Positions 51,701 to 62,000 of a stretch of 64,000 nucleotides of DNA are shown in pieces. Where the stretch lies: positions 4,018,964-4,082,963 of the forward strand of contig LR746279.1 in NCBI GenBank assembly GCA_902729315.2, read 5' to 3'. The notes beneath the pieces were generated by a model. That model did not search any database. It was given only the letters and a program-made list of their open reading frames with translations, and was not told the origin of the DNA. Source of the DNA: Spirodela intermedia. Lineage: Eukaryota > Streptophyta > Magnoliopsida > Alismatales > Araceae. The position numbers and the translations under genes were made by a program. Each line of letters starts with the position of its first letter. Positions within the stretch are counted from its first letter, which is position 1.

Positions 51701-52589
51701 TATCTTTATATCAATGCAAAGTCAACTCTTTTAATTAGTAAATATCACGTAGTAGATATTTGAAAACTCGATCTAGCACTCAAGAATGTTTTCTATTCTA
51801 TGAACACATGCTTTTATTTATACGGAGGATGAACAGGCAATTCTCCAATCTAAAATCCAATTTTCTTAGCTTCACTTTGACAGGTATCTTCACTTTGTGT
51901 TTTTTTCCTCACAGGTTTTTGTTTTTGACGAGAAGAGAGTGGATGAGCACTTCCCCTGTCTAAAAGCTTGATTTTTGGAGCTTCACTCTGTGTTTTTTGC
52001 TCTTTCTTTCTTCCACATGTAGACTGGTAGGTTGATGTCTAGCTTTTGACCTCTTCGATTGATTACTTTGACTAAGGAATTTAGAGCATCAATCATCCTG
52101 AAGTGTTCAATAGACTCTCAATACCTACTAGGTGATATCTTGTAAATTATAAAGAGTAGATCTCACAAATTCAATTTCAAGACAAAATTTCACAATTATT
52201 TTATTCTTTCAAACCATGTAGCTAACCATAATTGTCCAAACATGGTCTAAGTGCAGGTAATATATTCATTTGTCTTCTTATATTCATGAACACTATGCTG
52301 TACAACTTAATACATGGAAAATATTAAAAACAAAAGAAATTATTACAAGCAAGATGCTAGAGAGAGAATATTATCTAAACAGAAAAGAAATAACTATGAC
52401 AGTGATTCGGATGGTAAATGCAGGCTTGAGTATATATAATGTTTCACATGGAGTTCAATCTCTCTCGCTGCCTGTCTCTTTCTCTCCCTCTTGTGTCCTT
52501 CTGAAACCGTGAGAACATCGAGGAGATGTGCATCAACCGCCAGAACGGCTTTGTGTGGCTCGGCAAGAAGAAGGCCTGGTGGGGCAACC

Positions 52590-53084
52590 GTGTCAGCCCC
52601 ACCATAAGAAGGGTCGGCGCCACCACAGGAGTCATGCCACGTCGACATCGTCAACCTAGGATCCAAGATCCGAACTTTATTTGGTATTAGGATTTTCTTT
52701 TCATTTAGTTTCCTTTAACGAATTCTTGACCCTATAAATAGGATTACCGCTGTAATAAACGGTTTTGGTTGTGAATTTTTAAAATTTAGACATCATTTTT
52801 AGAATTTTCCGTAAGGTTTCCTCTCAGCCACCACCGCCACCACTGCCGCCGCCGCTGAGAGGCGATCCTTCTACACCCGTCCGCCCATTACGAGCGCACG
52901 GCTCCCCCTTCCACCCTCCCACCCCCTTATGATCCAACATTCGATAGCAAACATCCAGTTTCTCTCACTGTCGATTCACTGGCGCAGGTCAGCGGTGGTG
53001 GTAGACGAGAACATTCACGTCGAGGAGTGTTGACTTATCTGAGGCCCTGCTTTCAGGTCATCGGCAGCCGACGCAGCCATACAC
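52590..53084 (+). repeat. Module R3, copy 2 (inverted partner of 37.8 kb)
   Basis: Inverse-orientation match to 37811-38318. A clean ccctataaatagg TATA box sits at about 52731-52743, followed by a leader-like stretch and a CCG-rich region. Looks like the promoter side of an LTR or duplicated gene 5' end. Confidence 0.7.
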
Positions 53085-53251
53085 GCATGATTCTTCCCCG
53101 CCACACACGACTGTCCATTGCTTGATAGGAATTTAGGAGAAATTTTCTTGAACAATATGAACTGAATCATGTCATTTAACTTTCTTTGTTTAATGTGGCA
53201 GGCTTATTTGAGCAAAATCAACCTCAAGAGAAAAGTTTCTTTTTAAAAGCA

Positions 53252-53830
53252 TTAAAAGTTTTCATATAATTTTTGATATAGTGAATTGAATATATTTGAA
53301 ATCTTATTATGTTCTCTTTTTTGAGAAAGGGTGAATGTTGGCTTCCACGAATGTGGTAGATTAGATTTCCCGAAAAAGTCCTTAACTCTCTCACAGAGAT
53401 CGTTTCCAACTATATCCGAACTGGGGATGAAGAAATTTACGCTCATACGATTTGGTCCGGGGGTGCTGTCTAAATTTATACCGAACAGGGTTTCCTTAAT
53501 CTCCTCGTCATCTGGGGGCTGACGTTCCTGTGACACGCATCTGGATATGTTATCTAACAATTTTAGGGTTCCCTGACATCTGCTCTATCTTGAGCATGGC
53601 TTCAAAATAGTTCCTACCGCCTCCATTAATCGATCCTCATTATGTGTAAATTCCGCCCTTAACTCCTGTAGGTTGCACAAGTGGTTCCTAACCCTTGGTT
53701 TCATGTGAAGGAATTTAGTGTTATGATCAGCTTCCTTCAACCATCTTATCCTATTAATATGCTCACTCCAGAAATACCACTCCAGAATAACCAGATTTGG
53801 TTATCCAATCTACACCACATTTTCTCAAAT
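53252..53830 (-). pseudogene. L1-type LINE fragment: linker and start of reverse transcriptase
   Basis: Minus strand: RWLKEADHNTKFLHMK near 53690-53740 (the region between endonuclease and RT in plant LINEs), then DDEEIKETLFGINLDSTPGP near 53450-53510, then DIVGNDLCERVKDFFGKSNL. This is the conserved entry into L1 reverse transcriptase. The sequence stops making sense at about 53310, before the catalytic YADD region. One stop lies in the linker near 53600. Confidence 0.85.
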
Positions 53831-55440
53831 CTTAGTCTTCTCCTATTCTTTCTCTATATTTACCATGGGTTCTACAAGTGCTATAATTTCCAAGTTATGT
53901 TGACTAGTTTGGTTTCTAGCTTTCGTTTGGGTAAGACTATTTTGCTACCCCCCTACAGTTAAATACTAACATCCTACACATCACTAATTACTCCCCGCTG
54001 AGTCCTCAAAAGACTTAGTCTCTCTGACCGCCTCTTCTCACGTACGTTCTCTCTACTGTCCGATCTCATCGTTTGCTCAGACCAACTTCTATTGTCCTCC
54101 TCTGAGCATCCACCTCTTGGAGTCTTTACCCATCTACCCTTCTCATCCTTCCTCCTTACTCATGAGCACTGCTGAACCTCGAATTCCCCTGCTCCTTTTC
54201 TCTCCCTGCTCACACCTTGTTCCCCTCTCAGCCTCTCCGCCCTACCCTTTCCCTTATGCTCCTTTCCCTTGCTCGTTGACTCCTCTCCCTGTTTCTTCCC
54301 TAGATGATTAGATCTCCTCAAATCTGTCCCTATCATCCTCCGATGTGGCCTCCTGCTGAAGCATATCATTCATCTCTTTAATCCCCCACTCAACAGTTGA
54401 TGGATCAGTCATACTGGACAGTCTACGTGATCTCATGGGGAATCCCCTCCTGATCTAGTTGGGTTTCTTCCCCGTCATTAACATATGGCCCTCCCTCTCG
54501 AATTTCACACATTGCTCTGAGGATTCCTCCCTGCTCTAGGGCTCGGCTAGTCCCAGCACCCCAGTATGCCTATTAATCACACCCCCCTGTCTCCTCTTTC
54601 CACTATGCTCTTCCCTCTACCGATCCCTCTGCCCTCCATAGCCGACTGGTCAGACCCCACCTGTGGCAATATGCTATGTGGGAGCTCAAAATGGGTTAAC
54701 TCACACTCCGTCCCGATTCTAGCCATGCTTGCATGTTGACTCTAGCCAATCTCGGGTTAGAGGCTCTCGGGTGTGGTTATCTGGAGGATTCCCCTAGCTC
54801 TAATGCATAGTCCTGGTGCTTCCCTCCCTGGGTTCCTAACTCAATACACTCCAATCATTGGACTTTGAGGCCTTGCTGCCTGGGCTAGCAATCCTTGCAG
54901 TTCACTGGTGTCCCCTAATGGGGTTTTTCCCTCCCAACTAGAGAGACTGGCAAGTATCTACCAATTTCTCTATCTTGCCCTACCAACCTCTCCCTTCCCT
55001 TGCTCTGATCATTGTCCTCTGGGTGTAGCCTGGCCCTTCCCTACATCTCCCTTCTGCCTCATGGAACGGCTACTAATTATGTCACCCACTTCTGGGTGGC
55101 ACCCTAGGACCGGCTCCTGTGTCTGCTGTCCCGGCCCTGTTTCCTAATCTGCTCACCACACACATGCCCGCTTCAGGCTCCACCTCATTTTCCACCGTCC
55201 TTACTCTCCATATGGTCTTCCTTCTCTTCCCCACTTTCCTATTCTCCTCCTCTCCCATCTCCCCTCTAGATCCTTCCTCCTCTAATCTGCCCTTCACCTT
55301 GTGTCCCCCTCTTTCTCCCTCTATCATTTCCTCTCACACTACCTTTCTCCCCTTTTGGTTATACCAATAGTTCTTGGATTGATCGCCAAACCTCTGACAC
55401 CTACTACAGTACGGGGGGACACTCCACAATGAACCTTTAT
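53831..55440 (-). pseudogene. LINE ORF1-type region with decayed zinc knuckle
   Basis: CT-rich on the plus strand. On the minus strand at about 55385-55420 is YCSRCQRFGDQSKNY, a CCHC zinc knuckle of the LINE ORF1 type in which His has become Asp and the last Cys has become Tyr. Downstream frames are Ser/Arg/Glu/Gly-rich as in the ORF1 tail. No endonuclease motif was found between here and the RT fragment at 53252-53830. Confidence 0.55.
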
Positions 55441-55504
55441 TCAATCACCTCCCCCTCCCCATTTTTAATTAAAACTACCTTAGGAATACATCATGATATG
55501 TCCA

Positions 55505-56830
55505 TGAAAAGTGTTTTTTATCATAAGTTAATAATTCTAAATAATTTAGTTGTAGCCTTAACTCATGATAGATAGACTAATATTTATGTTAAATTGTAAA
55601 AAGTAATTTTTAGTTGATTAACATGAATTTGTGACTAATTGTGTTAAATTATATGATTTTATAGTCCTATTTTTGAGATAAATAAGGGAAATAAATAAAT
55701 AAAAATATAGCAAAACGGGAGGACTCATTGGCAAGTCGGGCCCATAAGCAGGTCAGAAGTGCAGTCAAGGGGAGCCATGAGCTAAGGCTTGAGCGGCTAG
55801 GACAGATGGGGGAACGTGTGTGCTCCTTTTCCACGTCTCTAGTGGCGTACATGAGGGAGAAATGGACTCATTACTTAGAAATGTGAGATTTGTATTTTTT
55901 CGCCCAAAACTTTGGCACACAACCGATGTGGCACTAAATCTGCATCACACGTTTTCCTGAAAGGCTTCAAAGGCGAGCAACCGGCATTGGTTTGAATCCT
56001 CCGAAAGCTAATACTTGTATTTTTATCTGATGATCACGACTTTTCTATAGATTGTCAGTAAAGAATTAAGCCACAAAAATCGCTAGATTATTGGTGAAAA
56101 TCTCATCATGATACTTTTATCGCGAATCTATCGAGTAAATGATCTCCGATTGATCGATGAATAAGTCCTCATCGTAAAAAAGATAATCCTCTAAGAGACA
56201 AGTCACCACCTCTTGAGAGCGTACTCTATGCGACGAAGAGCCTTCTCTTACTGCGCGGACATAAAGATGAAGTTTTTCGACACACGCCAGACCTCCATCC
56301 AGCTCCTCTCTATCAGATGAATGTCGTCAGAGAGCAACAAAGTTCCCATTTTTCTATACTGCTAAGCGACAGTCACCCGAGACGATTCGACTTTCAATCG
56401 GCAAATCATCTCGGGCGACATCTTTGTTCATGTCAGCCTTGTCCAAAGAAAGCCTTCAATGCATCGCCGACGCATCCCCGCTGCGATGCCAGAACTTTAT
56501 TTTCTTACTTTTAACTGAACTTCTGCTTCATTTAGTGATAATTTAAGTGATTTAAATTTACATACTTCATTTCCTTATATAAAATTCCTAGAAAATCAAA
56601 TTCTTTGAGAAAAATTATTAAAATATACAAGATATTGTATTATATTCTTGTCATTGAATTACATTCTCGTGATTAAAATATAGGAAATATACCAGAAAAT
56701 TATCAGTATTTTTTGAAGGTTTATTGAATTATAGTTGATATATTTGTTTAGAAATACTTCTAAATATCTAAAACTCAGTATTTTGTAGTTTTATCAATTT
56801 TAAATTTGAGTGATTTAATATATAACGGCT
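55505..56830 (+). repeat. Large direct repeat R4, copy 1
   Basis: Matches 58607-59735 over most of its length: gttgattaacatgaattt, gctaaggcttgagcggctag, the block around gcaaccgg, gatgaagttttttcgacacac-like, ctccatccagctcctctct, gcgacagtcac and tatatttgtttagaaata. No protein recognised. Could be a terminal repeat of an element or a segmental duplication. Confidence 0.75.
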
Positions 56831-58606
56831 AAGTGACATCAAATTTTTACAGCGTTGCTGGGAATATGTTACGTAATATTTAGTATTTTCTGTTTTCCTC
56901 TTTGAGTACACAAAAATTATTAGATAGAGAATTATTAAGATATTATTTCCTCTTACACTATGGAACAAAGCTAGTCATTGACTATGTACATTAGATAGAG
57001 AATTAACTAACTAGAAAGACATGAAAGAAACTTTTCTTAGTAAATTTTCTCCCATAAGAAAAAGTCAAAATATGAGAAGACACATATGGAAATGACTGTC
57101 CATTTCTTCAAATTTTCTCCTCCAAACACATAGAAGAAATTTGCATGAGACGAGAAAAATTCACATATTTACTTTGAAAATGTCCTCATCATGTTATGTC
57201 AAAATGGCAGCTCAATATAAATTTTTATGTTGGATTATTAGAACAACATATTAGTTGATTCTTGAGATTAACTGCCTTTTGAATTATACGACAGGGATAA
57301 TCAATAATTAGAAAAACTTGATTTACTTATTGAGAATATTAGAAACCCTTCTAACCATCAATTGAATGCATGTAGTACATGTCTTATGTATGGTAAAAAT
57401 GATCGTTTTGAATTTTAATATTATAATTTACATCAATCATTTCATCTTAGAATATTAAGGCTGAAAATGTAGTAGCTGATCATGGAAGAACCATCTAAAT
57501 TTTAGTAGAAAAATGAGTTCATTTGGGAGATGTAGGAGACGAAATTTATAAATCTAATGTTAATTTGGTAGCCATTGATGTTGATAGTGAGGATGATGAT
57601 ATATCTGATATATCACAATTAGATGATAGCTCTTCGAAAGATAAAAAATTTGATGAGTTGAGAAATAGAAAGCTAGAAAAAGAGTTGATTCAACTAATAA
57701 GGAAAAACTAAATATAAGCTATATTCAACTAAATATGAATATAAAGATAAGTTTGGTGTAGAAAATTTAAATTTGACTGAATTCATTAGATTGGAGTTTA
57801 AAGAAGACAATCCTTTCATCCTTCAAAACCCACAACCCATTACATTAATGCAGATAAAAGAATACATTAAGAAATGAGTGAGTGGAAGAATTAGAGTTAA
57901 TTTCAGCCTTAGAATTAGAGTGCAGATATATCAAAATCTCTAGATTGGGTAAGAGTTAATTTGCAAATTATTTGGCTCGATTATATTTTCTAATCGATTA
58001 AAAGAAAGTATTTATTAATGAATGAGAGCCTTAGAAAATAAGATTGAAATGAGAAAATATTCTTTTCAAAATGGAAATATTTATTTTAGGAAAAAGTTTT
58101 TAATTTCCATTTTGTTTTGGCTGAAAGTATGTCAAGATATATATATGAAGTATATGAATTTATGCTAAATCAGAAAAAGAATATAATGAAACTAACTTTG
58201 GGATATAAATATATTTTGATGGCCATAGATTATCTTAAATGATCTAAGATTTATCTTATTGAAAACATTAAATTCAACACTGTATGGAAGATTACCCATG
58301 GTTTTTATTTGATTCTGTTTGATTTTTTTTAAAAGTTCTATTTTTCTTAGAATTTCGCAGTGTTTCATGATAAAAGTGTAATTTGAAGAAGTGAAGTCTA
58401 GATTCTTATTCCAAGGAGTGCTTAAATATTTAAGTGCTTGAGATCATTCTTAAATACTTGATATAAGAATCTAAAGTATCTAAAGGTTCATCAGTTTTAA
58501 TTATATTTTTTTATACATTAAAATATGATGTTTGAGATTTGTGAATTTTTATTTTCGTAATTTTATTGCTAAGGGACTAGCAATGATTGAAGTTGGCGGG
58601 TGTGAT
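56831..58606. other. AT-rich interval between the R4 copies
   Basis: Very AT-rich. Contains one acidic frame (57523-57711) and short open stretches after it at 57760-57960. If R4 is a terminal repeat, this is the internal region. No enzymatic motif recognised. Confidence 0.4.
57523..57711 (+). CDS. Short acidic ORF, unknown
   Basis: 62 codons starting MGDVGDEIYK, with an Asp/Ser-rich centre (DSEDDDISDISQLDDSSSKD) and a basic/charged end. The frame is open upstream of the ATG too. The acidic patch resembles linker regions of element-encoded polyproteins, but I recognise no family. It may be a remnant rather than a gene. Confidence 0.25.
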   Translation: MGDVGDEIYKSNVNLVAIDVDSEDDDISDISQLDDSSSKDKKFDELRNRKLEKELIQLIRKN

Positions 58607-59735
58607 AAGTCTTCTCTATCATGAGTTAATAACTAATAAATAATATACTTTTTTCCTTAACTGAAGATAGATAGACTTATATTTGTTTTCATTTGTAAAA
58701 AGTATTTTTCAGTTGATTAACATGAATTTTTGACTAGTTATGTGATTTTCTATGAATTTATATGATTTCTATGGTCATATTTTTGAGATAAATGAAGAAA
58801 AAGAAATTTAAATAAAAATATAGCGAAATGGAGGGACTTACTGGTCAGCAGGGCTTGGAAGCGAATCGGAAGCACAGTTGAGGGGAGCTGCGAGCAAAGG
58901 CTTGAGTGGCTAGGATAGATGGGGGCAGGCATGCGCCACTCTCCTTCCATGTCACCAATGGCCAGCTGGCTGTGGGACAAGGAGTGGTCGTACATGCGGA
59001 AGAAAATGACTCATTGCTTGGAAATATGATAGTAGTATTTATTTGACCAAAGCTTTGGTGCATAACCGATGTTAGACTAAATCAACTTCACACCTTCCTT
59101 CGAAAGGCTTCAAACGCAAGCAACCAGCGTGGGTTTGAAAACTCCCAAAGCTAATACTCGTATTTTTATTAGATTATCGTGACTTTTTTGTAGATTGCCA
59201 GTAAAAAATTAAGCTGCAAAAATCGCTGGATCATCAGTAAAAATCTCGTTAACATGAATCATGAAGCATTGTTACTAAAATTATTGAATGATTCACGATA
59301 AAAGAATCACAAAACTATTGAGTAAATAATGTCCGATTGTCCGATTGCCAGTAAAAGCCGTTGTTGGAAAGAGGATGATCCGCCAGGAGACGAGTCGCCA
59401 CTTTTTGAGAGCATACCGGATGCGATGAAGAGCCTCCTCTTGCTGCGCGGACCTGAGGATGAAGTTCCTTGACACACATCACACCTTCATCCAGCTCCTC
59501 TCTGTTAGTTGACAGCCATAGGAGAGCTGCAAAGTTGCCATTTTTCCATTCTGTCAGGTGACAGTCGCACTAGACGATTCTAAAAACTAGAAAAATTACC
59601 ACTATTTTTGGAACTTTTATTGAATTATAATAGATATATTTGTTTAGAAATATTTCTAAATATCTAAAAAGTAGTATTTTCTAGTTTTATAAATTTAAAA
59701 TTTGCATGATTTACTATATAATGATTAAGTCACGT
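58607..59735 (+). repeat. Large direct repeat R4, copy 2
   Basis: Partner of 55505-56830, same orientation, offset about 3.1 kb. Substitutions and small indels throughout indicate an old duplication. Confidence 0.75.
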
Positions 59736-59744
59736 CTGTCCACC

Positions 59745-60150
59745 TCAATGCACTTGCGAGTATAACCTAGTTGTGATGTCCTTCTGGGTGTAGATGAATG
59801 TGCCAATCAAAGATGTTATTTCCTCTAGTGTCGCTGGGTTGAGGAAGTGTGCCCTCAACCCTAGAAATCTAATCGACAGGGGTACAAAGGGTTGGTCCAC
59901 CACTAGAGAGAAGAAGGGAGACCAACGAAAGGACAACATCTATTTGTGTCCAATCCTCCACATTGACTAACTCCACACATAGCGGAAGTCCTTGCTATAT
60001 TGAAAGTGAATAATCACATGCCTTGCATCTAAGGCACCGACTGAAATATTCCCTTTTAGTTTCCCAATCCTCTTTACTTCATCACGGATAGTAAAGAGGT
60101 ACGGCCAGCTCCTAGTAAATTTCCCCACAATGGCCTCTTTAAAGGGAGCA
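59745..60150 (-). pseudogene. LINE ORF1 DUF4283-domain fragment
   Basis: Minus strand from about 60150: VGKFTRSWPYLFTIRDEVKR, then GKLKGNISVGALDARHVIIHF, a TAG near 59977, then MLSFRWSPFFSLVVDQPFVP at about 59880-59939 and VPLSIRFLGLRAHFL. This is the DUF4283 pattern (KGKVSVG, RHVLIRF, FKWTPDF, VPVWI-LPGLP) of plant LINE ORF1 proteins. A broken fragment. Confidence 0.82.
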
Positions 60151-60207
60151 CTGAGAAGGCATCATGAACCACGTATCAACATAGATTATTGCATCAAGTA
60201 AGACTCA

Positions 60208-60836
60208 TTTTTTTTTTTTTTTGTGGGGATAACTGTCTTGGGCCGAACTTCTCGGGAGGTCACCCATCCCGGTACTTCACACACCCAAACACTTTGGTGC
60301 CTCAGGCACATTCTTCGGAGATAGATGCCACTAGCGCCTCTCGGTATGGTGGCATGGGTGCCTCTCGGCACGTTCTTCAGAGCTGGGGGCGTCTTGGCAT
60401 GGTTAGATGGATGCCACATATGCCTCTTGGCATGGTGGCAGGGGGTGCCTCTCGGCACGTTCTTTGGAGCTGGGGGCGTCTTGGTATGGTGAGATGGATG
60501 CCACATATGCCTCTCGGCACGTTCTTCAGACCTAAGGGCGTCTTGGCATGGTGAGATAATGCCACCTATGCCTCTCGGCATGGTGGCAGGGGTACCTCTC
60601 GGCACGTTCTTTGGAGCTGGGGGCATCTTGACATGGTGGCGGAGGGGTTCGTAACACATGCCTGGCGGCACGATAATGCAGCGGTGCCTTTCAGCACATG
60701 CACAGCAAGCGTCTCACAACCCATGCGAACTGGGGACCTCCAAAGGAGGTCACCCGACCGGGGACTGCTCCCACCCAAGCACACTTAACTCGAGAGTTCT
60801 TATGGGATTCGGTGGCAACTCTCCCACTTAGGGGGG
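60208..60836 (-). mobile_element. Telomere-associated 5S-derived poly(A) element, unit 1
   Basis: On the minus strand: 5S-like head (60820-60731), body with about four degenerate copies of the 86-bp minisatellite, 5S-like tail segment (about 60300-60236), then (A)15 at 60222-60208. Its upstream side joins telomere repeats. Its poly(A) side joins non-telomeric DNA next to the LINE ORF1 fragment, so it is the most proximal and most diverged member. Confidence 0.8.
60731..60820 (-). pseudogene. 5S rRNA-like head of unit 1
   Basis: Minus-strand order matches plant 5S rRNA from about nt 28 to 105: cggatcccat region (here cgaatcccat), agaactc..gagttaa, cttgggtgggag and gggtgacctcc. More diverged than in units 2 and 3. 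The 5' helix strand of 5S is not recognisable. Confidence 0.75.
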
Positions 60837-60932
60837 TTGGGTTTAGGGTTTAGGGTTTAGGGTTTAGGGTTTAGGGTTTAGGGTTTAGGGTTTAGGGTTT
60901 TAGGGTTTAGGGTTTAGGTTTAGGGTTTAGGG
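60837..60932 (+). repeat. Telomeric spacer between units 1 and 2
   Basis: About 13 copies of TTTAGGG, two with length changes (TTTTAGGG, TTTAGG), bounded by the 5' side of unit 1 and the poly(T) of unit 2. Confidence 0.97.
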
Positions 60933-61057
60933 TTTTTTTTTTTTTTTTTTTTTTTTGGGATAATTGTCTTGGGCCGAACTTCTCGGGAGGTCACCCATCC
61001 CGGTACTTCACATGCCCAAGCACTTTGGTGCCTCTCAGGCACATTCTTCGGAGATAG

Positions 61058-61290
61058 ATGCCACATATGCCTCTCGGCATGGTGGCAGGGGTGCCTCTCA
61101 GCACGTTCTTTGGAGCTTGGGGCGTCTTGGCATGGTGAGACAGATGCCACATATGCCTCTCGGCATAGTGGTAAGGGGTGCCTCTCGGCACGTTCTTTGG
61201 AGCTTGGGGCGTCTTGGCATGGTGAGACAGATGCCACATATGCCTCTCGGCATAGTGGTAAGGGGGTGGTAGGGGTGCCCTTTCAGCACA
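61058..61290 (-). repeat. 86/87-bp minisatellite within unit 2
   Basis: Units start atgccacatatgcctctcgg at 61058, 61144 and 61231; the first two are complete and almost identical, the third is partial. Related copies lie in units 1 (60380-60640) and 3 (61630-61790). Each contains paired gcctctcggca words forming short inverted repeats. Confidence 0.9.
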
Positions 61291-61326
61291 TGCAGAGCAA
61301 GCGTCTCGCAACGCATGCACATGTAC

Positions 61327-61411
61327 CTTGGGACTTCCCAGGGAGGTCACCCATCCGGTGACTGCTCCCACCCGAGCACGCTTAACTCCGGAGTTCTTAT
61401 GGGATCCGGTG
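61327..61411 (-). pseudogene. 5S rRNA-like head of unit 2
   Basis: Minus strand: ccggatcccataagaactcc, gagttaagcgtgctcgg, gtgggag, gatgggtgacctccc, gggaagtcc. This covers the 5S box A, intermediate element and box C. The first ~25 nt and the closing helix of real 5S are replaced, so it is not a normal 5S gene. Confidence 0.85.
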
Positions 61412-61433
61412 GCAACTCTCCCACTTTGGGGGG

Positions 61434-61504
61434 TTAGGGTTTAGGGTTTTGGGTTTTGGGGTTTGGGGTTTAGGGTTTGGGGTTTAGGGTTTTAGGGTTT
61501 AGGG
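61434..61504 (+). repeat. Telomeric spacer between units 2 and 3
   Basis: Degenerate TTTAGGG copies including TTTTGGG, TTTGGGG and TTTTAGGG, ending at the poly(T) of unit 3. Confidence 0.95.
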
Positions 61505-62000
61505 TTTTTTTTTTTTTTTTTTTTTTTTTAGGGATAACTGTCTTGGGCCGAACTTCTCGGGAGGTCACCCATCCCGGTACTTTACATGCCCAAGCACTTT
61601 GGTGCCTCTCAGGCACATTCTTCGAAGATAGATGCCACATATGCCTCTCGACATGGTGGCAGGGGTGCCTCTCGGCACATTCTTTGGAGCTGGGGGCATC
61701 TTGGCATGGTGAGATGGTTGCCACATATGCCTCTCGGCATGGTGGCAGGGGTGCCTCTCGGCACGTTCTTCGAAACTCGAAGCATCTTGGCATGGTATTG
61801 GAGGGGTTCGTAACACGTGCCTGGCGGCACGCTAATGCAGCGGTGCCTTTCAGCACATGCACAGCAAGCGTCTCGCAACGCATGCACACGTACCTTGGGA
61901 CTTCCCAGGGAGGTCACCCATCCGGTGACTGCTCCCACCCGAGCACGCTTAACTCCGGAGTTCTTATGGGATCCGGTGGCAACTCTCCCACTTAGGGGGG
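61505..62000 (-). mobile_element. Telomere-associated 5S-derived poly(A) element, unit 3
   Basis: Most distal copy. Head 61979-61894, about two minisatellite copies, 5S-like tail near 61605-61540, (A)25 at 61529-61505. Its 5' side (cccccctaagtgggagag on the minus strand) abuts the main telomere array, and its poly(A) runs into CCCTAAA repeats. Confidence 0.88.
61894..61979 (-). pseudogene. 5S rRNA-like head of unit 3
   Basis: Nearly identical to the head of unit 2 over its whole length, including the retained box A (gttaagcgtgctcggg) and box C (ggatgggtgacctccc) counterparts. Confidence 0.85.

Larger units (their letters stand above)
49961..52589. other. AT-rich DNA, no gene seen
   Basis: Contains a 97-bp tandem duplication (50762) and a 20-bp triplicate (51607). 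No protein motif recognised. Confidence 0.5.
60933..61433 (-). mobile_element. Telomere-associated 5S-derived poly(A) element, unit 2
   Basis: Same organisation as unit 1 but about 500 bp. Head 61411-61327; minisatellite units starting at 61058, 61144 and 61231 (86- and 87-bp periods); 5S-like tail near 61030-60967; (A)24 at 60956-60933. Telomere repeats on both sides. Confidence 0.88.

Noticed and set aside
61058-61290. CRISPR-like array
   Set aside because: Repeats are head-to-tail with no unique spacers, in a plant telomeric context.
61327-61979. Functional 5S rRNA genes
   Set aside because: The first ~25 nt of 5S and its closing helix are replaced, there is no T-run terminator after a correct 3' end, and the copies sit in poly(A)-tailed units rather than a 5S tandem array.
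60208-62000. Cassandra TRIM elements
   Set aside because: Cassandra also carries 5S-like sequence, but these units have no LTR pair with TG/CA ends and no primer-binding site, and they end in poly(A).
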